A stretch of DNA of 64,000 nt from DATGPD01 sp041398565 (GTDB taxonomy: Bacteria > Planctomycetota > UBA1135 > UBA2386), in contig JAWKUN010000006.1 in the NCBI GenBank assembly GCA_041398565.1, positions 372,001-436,000 on the forward strand. The letters run 5' to 3'. A program made the position numbers and the translations under genes. Shown piece after piece: positions 44,598-53,651 of this stretch. Within the stretch, counting starts at the first letter, position 1; each line of letters starts with the position of its first letter. Below the pieces are notes generated by a model. It had not been told where the DNA came from. It did not search any database and was given only the letters and a program-made list of their open reading frames with translations.

Positions 44598-47579
44598 CTA
44601 CCGGCCGAGATGCAGGCGCAGGCGATCGCTGAAGTTGACCAGCCCGGCGAAACAGGCACCCGAGTCGGCGACCAGGTACTGGGCGAACAACTGTTGGCCA
44701 GCCAGTTCCGCCAGGTTGGGGACCGGCAGCGACACCAGAGCCGAGCCGGTCGCATCGGTGCTCGTCGGCAGGACCAGGTCGATGCTGCCGAGGTAGAGGA
44801 AGCACTCACCTCCCATGGGGATGCGCCCGCGTTGCGCCGAGAGAAGCAGGCCGGCGGCGGTCGATGCAGGTGCGCGGCGTACGCCGGCGCCGGTGGTGGC
44901 TCCGAGCCGGGGCAGGCTCGGCCAGAACATCGCCGGCCGCCCCGCCGAGCCGTCGCCGCCCATGCCGAAGGTGTCGGCGTAGGCGGCACCGATCACGGCC
45001 AACGCCACCTTGTGGACCTCGTGTCCAGCGACCGGGTTGATCCCGTCGAACAACAGGTTGTCGCCGACCACCGCCAGCATGCGCGTCCGCGCGCCCCAGG
45101 GCCCGGGCGAGAGCACGACCAGCGGCCGGGTTCCCGCCGCGGTGCCGTCGGAAACCCACGTCTCGGACCCCTCCGCCGGCGTGAGGGCGCTGAACACGAC
45201 GCGCGAACCGATGGCGAAGAGCCCGGTGGGCTGGCTGGACTCGGTCCCCGGGTTGAGATCGACGACCAGCGACGTACCCGCCGCCGTTCCATCGCTCGAC
45301 CACAGCTCCCGCCCCTCCCCCGACCGGGTCGCCGCGAAGAACAGGCGATCGTCCGCGACTGCGAAGCTCGCCGGAGAGCTGCCGGCGGGACCGGCCTCGA
45401 GGTCGACCAGCAGATGCGTGCCCGCCGCGGAGCCGTCCGAGATCCACAGCTCCACCCCCGAGCTGCCGTCGTCGGCACTGAAGTAGAGCAGGCCGTTCAG
45501 TGCCACGAGCTCGGAGACCAGGCCGCTGAACGAACCGACCTGCGTTGCGCTCGATCCGTCGGAGAACCAGAGTTGGCCGGTGCCGGTGGCAAAGAACACC
45601 CCGCCCGCCGCGGCCCGGAAGGCGAAGCCGTCAGCAGCGTTGGCGACCGCCAGCTGCGTCCCCGCCGGCGTTCCGTCGGTCGTCCAGAGCTCGCCCGAAG
45701 TCTCGAACAGGATGCGCCCGTCCGGGAGGAACGCATGCTCCGAGCTGGAGAACGCCGGGAAGCCGCTGCGGATCGTCGACGTTCCGGCCGCCGTGCCATC
45801 GGTCGACACCAACCGGCACGGCTGACCGACACCCTCGTCGACCATGAGCACCAGCCGGTCGCCGACCACCTCGCCCCAGCGCACGAACGTCCACGGAAGG
45901 TCTTCCGGTGCGGCCATCGGGTCCGTCTGTCCGCGGCCGACGTTCTGGGCGGTGTAGACGTAGGCCCGGTCGGCGAGCGTCTGTCCGGGCGTCAACCTCG
46001 CATCCGTCGGACCACTGGCATGGGAACGCACCATGCGAGTACCCGACGACGTCCCGTCGGTCGCCCACAGCTCGGTCCCCTCGGCCTCGTTGTCGCCGTG
46101 GAAGTACAGCTCGTCGCGGTAGGTCCCCATCCCCACGCGTCCGAAGCTGATGAAGACGCGCAGACCGTCGTGGTTCGGCTCAGGAACCAGAGTGGCGAGT
46201 TGACGCGTCGTCACCGCCGTGCCGCCGGTGACCCATGGCTGGTCACCGATCCCGTTCTTGAACGGCAGGAACACCAGACCGTTCGCGGTGACCATCGGGC
46301 GCGCTGTGACGACGGAGAACGCCTCGAACCCGGCGACGGGAAACAACGTCGATCCTGCGACCGTGCCGTCGGTGCTGATCAAACCGACCTCGCGTACGTT
46401 CGCCGCTGACCGATGGTAGCCCATCAGCCAAGCTCGACCTTGCCAAGTCGTGATCGCGTTGCCCGCCCCGGACTCCGCGCCGGGGATGGCATCGAAAAGC
46501 AGTTGGGTACCGGCCGCCGTGCCGTCGCTGGCCCACAGTTCCACGCCATGCGTTCCGTCGTTCGCCAAGAAGATCGCCTGGCTGCCGAGCGCCACCAGCC
46601 CGGCCGGGAAGGACGACGCCGTTCCGGGGGCAATGTCCGCGACCATTTGCGTCCCGGCCGAGGTCCCATCCGTGCGCCAAAGCTCTCGGCCGGCGGCGCT
46701 CACTGCCGAGAACATCACCGTGCCTCCCACGTCCACGAACCCTTGCGGCGACGAGCTTCCGCCAGGATAGACATCGTGCACGAGGCGGGTGGTACCGGGC
46801 CCGGTCGAGATGCAAGGTTCGATGCCCACCGACCCCGCGATCGCCGCAAACAGCACGCCGCCACCGAACGGCGTGATCTCTGACGGGTACGCGTCGGCAG
46901 CCCCGGCGGCAAGGTCGTCGACCATCTGCGTGCCCGCCACCGTGCCGTCGGTGCGCCACAGCTCGTGGCCGTGCACGCCGTCTTCGGCCGAGAACCACAG
47001 GTAGCCTGCAGCCTCGTAGAGAAACTGGGTGAAGGCCCCGGACGGAAGCCGTCCGAATGCACTCGCCGCGCCAGGTCGGATGTCGGCGAACAGGTGGGTC
47101 CCCGCGACCGTCCCGTCGCTCACCCACAGCTCTTTGCCGAACGTGGCGTCCTGACCGATGAAGAACAGACGATTCTGAAGGGTCGCCGCACACACGGCGT
47201 CGACGGCCGAGAGGTTCGCCAACACCGGGCGCACGTCGGGATGGAGCATGGTCGTGCCAGCCAGGGTTCCGTCGCTGACCCACAGCGCACGGCTGTCGAG
47301 ACTCGGCGTGAAAACTCGCTCGAAGAAGAACGCCAGCGTGGCAGTGCCGCGCAGGGACCCCAGGCTGCCGTGGAACGCGCGCACCATGCGCGACCCGGCC
47401 GAGGTACCGTCCGTCACCAAGAGGATGTTGTTGTGGATCCAGAACATCGAACCTCCGACCGTCACGTGCTGCCGCTCCGCCGTCTCGATGGTGCGAAGGC
47501 CGGGGTTGACGTCGTGGACGAGAGGCGACTGCGCCACCGCGGCGGCGAGGAGAAGGGCGGGAAGGACCATGGTCGGCAT
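44598..47579 (-). CDS. secreted ELWxxDGT-repeat protein with shared C-terminal domain
   Basis: 993 residues from ATG 47579 with a signal peptide (VLPALLLAAAVAQ). About 16 ELWxSDGTxAGT-type units, some degenerate (QPWVTGGTAVTT, RLVSTDGTAAGT), span residues 25-850. The last 135 residues, from a variant opening (FGMGGDGSAGRPAM) to the closing strands (LPVPNLAELAGQQLFAQ; LVNFSD), match the shared C-terminal domain, although the usual Cys of the opening is missing. Compared with the 9146-12661 gene the repeat part is similar but the ends differ, so the repeat array has been joined to different tails. Confidence 0.85.
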   Translation of the reverse strand: MPTMVLPALLLAAAVAQSPLVHDVNPGLRTIETAERQHVTVGGSMFWIHNNILLVTDGTSAGSRMVRAFHGSLGSLRGTATLAFFFERVFTPSLDSRALWVSDGTLAGTTMLHPDVRPVLANLSAVDAVCAATLQNRLFFIGQDATFGKELWVSDGTVAGTHLFADIRPGAASAFGRLPSGAFTQFLYEAAGYLWFSAEDGVHGHELWRTDGTVAGTQMVDDLAAGAADAYPSEITPFGGGVLFAAIAGSVGIEPCISTGPGTTRLVHDVYPGGSSSPQGFVDVGGTVMFSAVSAAGRELWRTDGTSAGTQMVADIAPGTASSFPAGLVALGSQAIFLANDGTHGVELWASDGTAAGTQLLFDAIPGAESGAGNAITTWQGRAWLMGYHRSAANVREVGLISTDGTVAGSTLFPVAGFEAFSVVTARPMVTANGLVFLPFKNGIGDQPWVTGGTAVTTRQLATLVPEPNHDGLRVFISFGRVGMGTYRDELYFHGDNEAEGTELWATDGTSSGTRMVRSHASGPTDARLTPGQTLADRAYVYTAQNVGRGQTDPMAAPEDLPWTFVRWGEVVGDRLVLMVDEGVGQPCRLVSTDGTAAGTSTIRSGFPAFSSSEHAFLPDGRILFETSGELWTTDGTPAGTQLAVANAADGFAFRAAAGGVFFATGTGQLWFSDGSSATQVGSFSGLVSELVALNGLLYFSADDGSSGVELWISDGSAAGTHLLVDLEAGPAGSSPASFAVADDRLFFAATRSGEGRELWSSDGTAAGTSLVVDLNPGTESSQPTGLFAIGSRVVFSALTPAEGSETWVSDGTAAGTRPLVVLSPGPWGARTRMLAVVGDNLLFDGINPVAGHEVHKVALAVIGAAYADTFGMGGDGSAGRPAMFWPSLPRLGATTGAGVRRAPASTAAGLLLSAQRGRIPMGGECFLYLGSIDLVLPTSTDATGSALVSLPVPNLAELAGQQLFAQYLVADSGACFAGLVNFSDRLRLHLGR

Positions 47580-47794
47580 CTGTGCACCCGTCCGGTCGAC
47601 CAGGACCGAAGGGGCTGCTTGCCTTGGCTGCCGGTCACGACGTCTTAGTGCCAGGAAACCCACCTCGCCGACGGCCCCGCCGGCGTGCCGGCCACGGACT
47701 GGCCTTGGCATGGGCCGGCCACGGCTCACCGCCCCATCAGCCGGTCCGCGATCGCGCCAGCGCCGGCGACCCGCGCCCTTCTCGTGGCTCGAGG

Positions 47795-49234
47795 CTAGGC
47801 CAACACGCCGCGGACCACGCGGCCGGCCACGTCGGTGAGCCGGAAGTCACGACCTTGGAAGCGGTAGGTCAACCTCTCGTGGTCGAGGCCGAGGCAGTGC
47901 AGGATGGTCGCGTTGACGTCGTGCAGGTGCACGGGGTCGGCGACGATGTTGTAGGAGAAATCGTCAGTCGCACCGTGCACGTGGCCGCGCTTGACGCCGC
48001 CGCCAGCCATCCAGATCGAGAAGCACCGCGGGTGATGGTCGCGCCCGTAGTCGCTGCGCGAGAGCGCCCCCTGACAGTAGACCGTGCGTCCGAACTCGGT
48101 CGTCCACACCACCAGCGTGTCGTCGAGCATGCCGCGCTGCTTGAGATCCTCGATGAGGCCGAAGCAGCCGTGGTCGACGTCGCGGCACTGGTTGGTGAGG
48201 TCCTTGGGCAGGTTGAAGTGCTGGTCCCAGCCTCGGATGTAGATCTGCACGAAGCGCACGCCCCGCTCGGCGAGCCGGCGTGCGACCAGGCAGTTGCGCG
48301 CGAACGTGCCCGGGGTCGCCACGTCGGGGCCGTACAGCCGCAGCACGTGTTCGGGTTCACTGGCCAGGTCGTTCAACTCCGGAACCGAGTGCTGCATGCG
48401 GTAGGCCATTTCGTACTGTGCCATGCGCGTGAGCGTCTCCGGATCGCCGTCACGCTGGTGCTCGATCGCGTTCATGGCCGCCAGGGCGTCGAGCATGCCG
48501 CGCCGCGTGCCATCGGCGACGCCGGGCGGATTCTGCAGGTAGAGCACGGTGTCGCCCTGCGAGCGGAACAGGACGCCCTGATAGCGACTCGACAGGAAGC
48601 CCGAGCCCCACAACCGCGAGTACAGAGCCTGTGCCTCCTTGCGCCCGGTCCACTTCGAGTGCAGCACGACGAACGCCGGCAGGTCCCGGTTCTCGCTGCC
48701 GAGCCCCCTGGCGATCCAGGCTCCGATCGACGGCCGTCCCGGGAGCTCGGAACCGGTCATGAGGAAGGTGATCGCGGGATCGTGATTGATCGCGTCGGTG
48801 TGCGTCGACCGGATCACCGTGATGTCGTCGACGATGCGCGAGATCATCGGCAAGCGATCGCTCACCCAGGTGCCGCATTCGCCGTGCTGGGCGAAGGGAA
48901 AGATCGACGGCGCGATCGGCAGGCGCTTCTGCCCCGAGGTCATCGTGGTGATGCGCTGGCCGCCGCGCACCGAGTCGGGAAGGTCCTTGTCGAACAGCGC
49001 CTCGAGCTTCGGCTTGTGGTCGAACGTCTCGATCTGTGACGGCCCCTCGGCCATGACCAGGTAGATCACGCGCTTGGCGCGCGGAGCGAAGTGCGGGCCT
49101 GGCGACTCGTCGCCGCCGGGTCGTGCGGCGCTCCAGCCCTCGAAGCCACCCAGGCGCACGCCGGCGAAGGGGCCCGCCGCCAGCGGCACGGCGGCACCCG
49201 CAAGGAAACCACGTCGGGTGAGAGGGTGCTTCAT
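47795..49234 (-). CDS. DUF1501 family protein with Tat signal
   Basis: 479 residues from ATG 49234. The N-terminus TRRGFLAGAAVPLAAGPFAG is a twin-arginine signal. The body has the DUF1501 hallmarks: VIYLVMAEGPSQIETFDHKP, an ITVIRSTHTDAINHD stretch, the TTEFGRT motif and HHPRCFSIWMAGGGVK near the end. DUF1501 proteins are sulfatase/alkaline-phosphatase-fold proteins of planctomycetes and relatives, nearly always next to a PSD1/DUF1549/DUF1553 gene, as here, where the ATG overlaps its stop (ATGA). The function of the pair is unproven; a role in extracytoplasmic polymer metabolism is often suggested. Confidence 0.93.
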   Translation of the reverse strand: MKHPLTRRGFLAGAAVPLAAGPFAGVRLGGFEGWSAARPGGDESPGPHFAPRAKRVIYLVMAEGPSQIETFDHKPKLEALFDKDLPDSVRGGQRITTMTSGQKRLPIAPSIFPFAQHGECGTWVSDRLPMISRIVDDITVIRSTHTDAINHDPAITFLMTGSELPGRPSIGAWIARGLGSENRDLPAFVVLHSKWTGRKEAQALYSRLWGSGFLSSRYQGVLFRSQGDTVLYLQNPPGVADGTRRGMLDALAAMNAIEHQRDGDPETLTRMAQYEMAYRMQHSVPELNDLASEPEHVLRLYGPDVATPGTFARNCLVARRLAERGVRFVQIYIRGWDQHFNLPKDLTNQCRDVDHGCFGLIEDLKQRGMLDDTLVVWTTEFGRTVYCQGALSRSDYGRDHHPRCFSIWMAGGGVKRGHVHGATDDFSYNIVADPVHLHDVNATILHCLGLDHERLTYRFQGRDFRLTDVAGRVVRGVLA

Positions 49235-52200
49235 CGCTTGGTCACCGCCTCGTCGAGGTTGAGCAGGGTCTGTGCCACCATCGTCCAAGCCGCCAGCAAA
49301 CCCGGCTCGACGCCCGCGGCCGGCGGGCTCTCGCCGACCTCGAGGAGCACACGGGCAGCCGCAGGGTCGGCTCGGTAGTGCGCCTGCATGTCGCGCGCGA
49401 GAGGCACGAGGATGTCCAGTTCGCCACGATCCGGCTCGCGGCCCAGCACCAGCCGGAACATGCGGCCGAGAACGACCGCTTCGCCGGCGCAGGCGTCCGC
49501 CGCGCGATCGGATGCCGCCTGGACCACCGTAGCCGCACCGCCAGCGTCCGCTGTCGCACCGCTGGCGTCCGTGGCGGTCGCCGCCGCCGCCTCGACCGGC
49601 ACCGCCAGCACCCGCTCAGCGAGCTTGCGCGCCGCCTCGACGTGCTGCGTGTCGTTGAGCAGCGCCAGCGCCTGGGTAGGCGTGTTGGTGCGCGAGCGAC
49701 GCACCACGCAGGCCTCGCGCGTCGGGGCGTCGAACAACGCCATGCTGGCCGGCGGCGAGGTGCGCTTCCAAAAGGTGTAGAGACTGCGGCGGTAGAGCTT
49801 CGCCCCGTGGTCTTGCTGGAAGTTGGCCGTGTTGCTCGTCACGTAGCCGACGGCTTCCCACAGTCCGGCGGGCTGGTAGGGATTGACCGGCGGCCCGCCG
49901 ACCTGCTCCACCAGCAGGCCACTGGCGAACAACGCGGAATCGCGGATCACCTCGGCGTCGAGACGCACCCGCGGGCCGCGCGCGAGGAGGCGATTGTCGA
50001 GGTCGCGCTGCCACGCCTCGGCATCGGCACCCGAAGCCTGCCGGTACACCGCCGACGTGAGGATGGTGCGCAGCACGTGCTGCACGTCCCAACCCGAGTC
50101 GACGAACTCGCAAGCCAGCCAGTCGAGGAGGCGCGGATGCGTCGGCCACTCGCCCTGGTAGCCGAAGTCCTCCGGCGTGCGCACGATGCCGTAACCGAAC
50201 AGCTGCGCCCACAGACGGTTGACGACGACGCGCGCCACGAGCGGATGCTCGCCGGAGACCAGCCACCGCGCCAGGTCGAGGCGCGACGGCATCGGCCCGA
50301 GCTGGGCGAACATGCCGGGCACGCCAGGGTCGACGTGCTCGCCGGGGTGGTCGTACTGGCCGCGCTCGAGGATGCGGGTATCGCGCCGCTGCTCGCGCTC
50401 GCGCATGACCATCGTGTGCGGGATCTCGGCCGCCAGGCGATCGAGTTCGCCCTGGAACCCGCTGACCTTGGCTTCCAAGGCCCCGAACCCGGCGGCGAAG
50501 GTCCGCCGGTAGTAGCTGCGCAAGGCGGCCGCGCCGCTCGCGCTGCGCGAAGCGGGCTCGCGCAAGACTTCTTGCGCCACCGCCGGTGGCATACCGGAGA
50601 GCTCCTCGCCGACCGAGCGGAAGAAGAAGCCGTGCACACCGCCGCGGTTGACGACCTCGAGCAGCAGGTCGTTCGCACCAGGGCGCAACCGGACGCGCAC
50701 GCGGTCCTGGTCGGCGGCGACGGCGCGCGGCACCTCGCGCGACAAGACCTCCTCGCCGTTCAGCCAGACGCGCAAGTCGTCGTCGCTACCGAACGACAGA
50801 ACGGCCGTGCGCTCGCTGCCGCAGGTGATCTCCCGGCGCAAGAAGGTCGCCGCGTGGTCCGGTGCGTCGGCGAACATGTGCACGCGACCGTCGACGAGGT
50901 CGGCACGCTCGCTCCATGCGGGGACAGCCGTACCGCGATCAGCGGCGCCGGCAGGCACCGAGGCGCCCGGCTCCGGGCCGAAGACATGAGCGAAGACGGC
51001 AGTTCCCGGCGGCGCCGACAGCGCTGGCGTCGCCCGCCACACGCCGAACGTCGCCGGCTGCAAGGCGGCACTCTCGCTGGCGCTCACGCGCACGCGCGCC
51101 AGCGCGTGCCGCTGATGCACACTGGCGTAGACGAGACGCACACGCACCCAGGTGCCGCCCGCGAAGCCGAACGGTCGCTGCGGCGCCACGATCAACTCGT
51201 GCGGCACGGTCATCGCATCAACCGTGGCCCAGCCGGAGGCATCGGCAGCGTCGAGGACGCCGGCCGCTGCGAACCCGGGCTGGGCGTGGTCGGCGGTCGC
51301 CGACGCCAGCTCGACGCGACGAGCGCGGTCGGGCGCCGAGAGCGGGGCGGCCTCGACCTCGACCCGGCTGAGCACGAAGTTGCCGTTGTCGCCACGTCCC
51401 ACCTTGCCGTTCTCCGGGTCGACCAGCGCCTCGAGGCGCAGCGCCGCGATCTGCTCGAGGTCGCTACGCAGCGTGATCTCGTGCACGTCGGTGTCGGGAT
51501 TGAGGCCGGTGGCGCGAACCGTCGACCCGTCGGCCTCCCGCAGCATCGTGGCGCCGTGGCGCGACGTCGCCATCAGCGCTCGCAACGGCTGCCACATGCG
51601 CGCCAGACGCGGCCGCTCGCTGGCCTCGAACGCACGCTGCGCCGCGTCGAGTTCGGCGTCCGGCGCATCGAGGGCGGCGCGCGCAGCGGCGAGCTGCGCG
51701 CCGAGATCGGCACGCCGCGCCTCCTGCTCAGCGCTCGGAACTTCGACGTCGGGTGGGGCGTACGCGGCGTTGCCGTCGCTCGCGTTCTCGTCGATCGAAT
51801 CGAAGAACGCGAACATCCGGTAGAAGTCGCGCTGCGTGATCGGATCGAACTTGTGGTCGTGGCACGACGCACACTGCATGGTCAACCCCATCCACACCGT
51901 CGCCGTCGTCGCCACCCGATCGGTCGCATACTTGGCGAGGTACTCGGCGTCGATGAGTCCGCCCTCGGCGGTCGTCGGATTGCAGCGGTTGAAGCCGGTG
52001 GCGATCACCTGGTCGCGCGAGGGCTGCGGCAGCCGATCGCCGGCGAGCTGCTCGACGGTGAACTGGTCGAACGGCATGTTGGCCGCGAAGGCGCGCACGA
52101 CCCAGTCGCGGTAGGGCCACATCGTGCGCACGTTGTCGAGGTGGAACCCGTGCGTGTCGCCATAACGGGCCGCGTCGAGCCACTGCCGGGCCATGTGCTC

Positions 52201-52836
52201 GGCGTAGCGTGGCGAAGCGAACAGGCGATCGATCTGGCGCTCGTAGGCATCGGCACGCGCGTCGCTCAGGAAGACCGCGACCTCTTCCGGGGTCGGCGGC
52301 AGACCGGTGAGATCGAGGGTGACGCGGCGCAAGAGCGTCGCCTTGTCGGCGGGAGGCGACAGCGACAAACCCTCCGATCGCAGACGCGTGCCGACCAAGT
52401 GCGCGATCGGATCGTCGGTGGCAGCGGCTGCGATCGGCGGCCGCTGCGGCGGCACGAAGGCCCAGTGCGGCGTGCGCACCGCACCCGCGACGATCCAACG
52501 GCGCAATGTGTCGACCTGCTCGGCGCTCAGGACCTTGCCGGTCGACGCCGGCGGCATCTTGTCCTTGCCGCTGGCCAGGACGCGGCGCAGCAACTCGCTC
52601 GCTTCCGGATCGGTGGGCACGATCGCCCGCTGCCCCGACTTCGTCGCGGCGTCACCGTTCTCGACGTCGAGACGCAGACCGGCCTTGCGCTTGTTGGCGT
52701 CGGGGCCGTGGCAGGTGAAGCAGGCATTGGCGAGGATCGGGCGCACGTCGCGCCCGTAGTCGAGCGCCGGTGCCGGCGCTTGAGCCGGCAAGCCCGCCGC
52801 GGCGAGAACGAAGAGGAGCGAAGGGACCGAGCGCAT
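49231..52836 (-). CDS. PSD1 cytochrome / DUF1549 / DUF1553 protein
   Basis: 1201 residues from ATG 52836 with a signal peptide (LLFVLAAAGLPAQ). A C-x2-C-H haem site, ACFTCHG near residue 38, opens the planctomycete cytochrome C domain (PSC1). DUF1549 follows at about 140-350 (TLDLTGLPPTPEEVAVFL; the RQWLDAARYGDTHG stretch; a second C-x2-C-H in QCASCHDHKFDP). A carbohydrate-binding-like middle (residues 430-760) and DUF1553 at about 840-1130 (WARWLVSGEHPLVARVVVNR-like text; NTPTQALALLND) complete the standard arrangement. Upstream partner of the DUF1501 gene in a two-gene operon. Redox role presumed, unproven. Confidence 0.94.
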   Translation of the reverse strand: MRSVPSLLFVLAAAGLPAQAPAPALDYGRDVRPILANACFTCHGPDANKRKAGLRLDVENGDAATKSGQRAIVPTDPEASELLRRVLASGKDKMPPASTGKVLSAEQVDTLRRWIVAGAVRTPHWAFVPPQRPPIAAAATDDPIAHLVGTRLRSEGLSLSPPADKATLLRRVTLDLTGLPPTPEEVAVFLSDARADAYERQIDRLFASPRYAEHMARQWLDAARYGDTHGFHLDNVRTMWPYRDWVVRAFAANMPFDQFTVEQLAGDRLPQPSRDQVIATGFNRCNPTTAEGGLIDAEYLAKYATDRVATTATVWMGLTMQCASCHDHKFDPITQRDFYRMFAFFDSIDENASDGNAAYAPPDVEVPSAEQEARRADLGAQLAAARAALDAPDAELDAAQRAFEASERPRLARMWQPLRALMATSRHGATMLREADGSTVRATGLNPDTDVHEITLRSDLEQIAALRLEALVDPENGKVGRGDNGNFVLSRVEVEAAPLSAPDRARRVELASATADHAQPGFAAAGVLDAADASGWATVDAMTVPHELIVAPQRPFGFAGGTWVRVRLVYASVHQRHALARVRVSASESAALQPATFGVWRATPALSAPPGTAVFAHVFGPEPGASVPAGAADRGTAVPAWSERADLVDGRVHMFADAPDHAATFLRREITCGSERTAVLSFGSDDDLRVWLNGEEVLSREVPRAVAADQDRVRVRLRPGANDLLLEVVNRGGVHGFFFRSVGEELSGMPPAVAQEVLREPASRSASGAAALRSYYRRTFAAGFGALEAKVSGFQGELDRLAAEIPHTMVMREREQRRDTRILERGQYDHPGEHVDPGVPGMFAQLGPMPSRLDLARWLVSGEHPLVARVVVNRLWAQLFGYGIVRTPEDFGYQGEWPTHPRLLDWLACEFVDSGWDVQHVLRTILTSAVYRQASGADAEAWQRDLDNRLLARGPRVRLDAEVIRDSALFASGLLVEQVGGPPVNPYQPAGLWEAVGYVTSNTANFQQDHGAKLYRRSLYTFWKRTSPPASMALFDAPTREACVVRRSRTNTPTQALALLNDTQHVEAARKLAERVLAVPVEAAAATATDASGATADAGGAATVVQAASDRAADACAGEAVVLGRMFRLVLGREPDRGELDILVPLARDMQAHYRADPAAARVLLEVGESPPAAGVEPGLLAAWTMVAQTLLNLDEAVTKR

Positions 52837-52853
52837 GGCAACCTCGACGCCAC

Positions 52854-52859
52854 ATTATC
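52854..52859 (-). promoter_or_regulatory. possible -10 element of the PSD1/DUF1501 operon
   Basis: GATAAT reads on the minus strand 18 bases before the PSD1 start codon, an AT-rich hexamer in very GC-rich DNA. A TTGGGC stands 15 bases farther upstream, a little close for a standard -35. Weak evidence. Confidence 0.3.
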
Positions 52860-53073
52860 GCGACGCCGCGGGAGGCCCAACCGCCCGGGTGCGCAACGGC
52901 GAACCCGCGACCGTAACCGCGGAGGTGCGAGAGGTGGGCGCGGCACGACCCAGCCAGCGTTCAGCGGTGGAGCTCGGCTCCTTCCGCTGCGAGGCTGGAG
53001 CGATGGGCTACGGCCTCGGTCGTTCCCCCATCGCGTGACTCGGCCTTGCGGCCGCGCCGACGTGGACGGCGCT

Positions 53074-53529
53074 TCAACTGCGCCGGAAGACCAAGGCGAT
53101 CTTCTTGCCGCCCGCCTCTTCCTCGATGCGGATCTCGTCGCCGGCCAAGGTCCCGGTCTTGGTCTCCGGCGCGCTCTTGCCGAGCGGAACCGCCGTGATC
53201 GAGAGCTTGTCGCCGTCGAGCTTCCACGTGCCCTTGGTCTCGCGGCGGGAACCCCCGGCCTCGCCCTCGCCCACCGTCGCCGTGCCGTCGGCGGCGAGAA
53301 CGATGGAGCCGCTGGACTTCTTCAGGCCCTCGACCATCTGCGCCGTCATCTGCTTCATCATGGCCTGCTGCGCCGCCGGCACGCTGGCCATCTGCTCTTG
53401 CATCATCGACTCGACCATCTTGCCAGCCGCTTCGGCGTCGAGGCGCCAGGTGCCGACCGGGTTGGCGCCGCCGCCGCACGCGGTAAGCGCCAGAGGAAGG
53501 AGGAGAAACGCGAGGAAGGGCTTGCGCAT
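53074..53529 (-). CDS. small lipoprotein, lipocalin-like
   Basis: 151 residues from ATG 53529. The signal peptide ends with lipobox LTAC and the mature protein begins CGGG. NPVGTWRLDAEA and the later GTWKLDGDKLSI plus LAGDEIRIEEE suggest the small beta-barrel of lipocalin-like/DUF4923-type domains, with a Met/Gln-rich helix (MMQEQMASVPAAQQAMMKQM) between. A periplasmic binding role is likely; ligand unknown. It stands 238 bases upstream of the PSD1 gene on the same strand. The gap between holds nothing evident apart from the possible promoter. Confidence 0.75.
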   Translation of the reverse strand: MRKPFLAFLLLPLALTACGGGANPVGTWRLDAEAAGKMVESMMQEQMASVPAAQQAMMKQMTAQMVEGLKKSSGSIVLAADGTATVGEGEAGGSRRETKGTWKLDGDKLSITAVPLGKSAPETKTGTLAGDEIRIEEEAGGKKIALVFRRS

Positions 53530-53651
53530 GGGTTTGGCGGATCAGAGCGCACCGCGCGCGCCGGCACAAGCGCAGGTCGCGGCCAGGTCGAATCCACGAA
53601 AACGCCGCGGCTCTTGCAGTGCATCGCTCCGGGGCGTCACGATCTCCTGAC

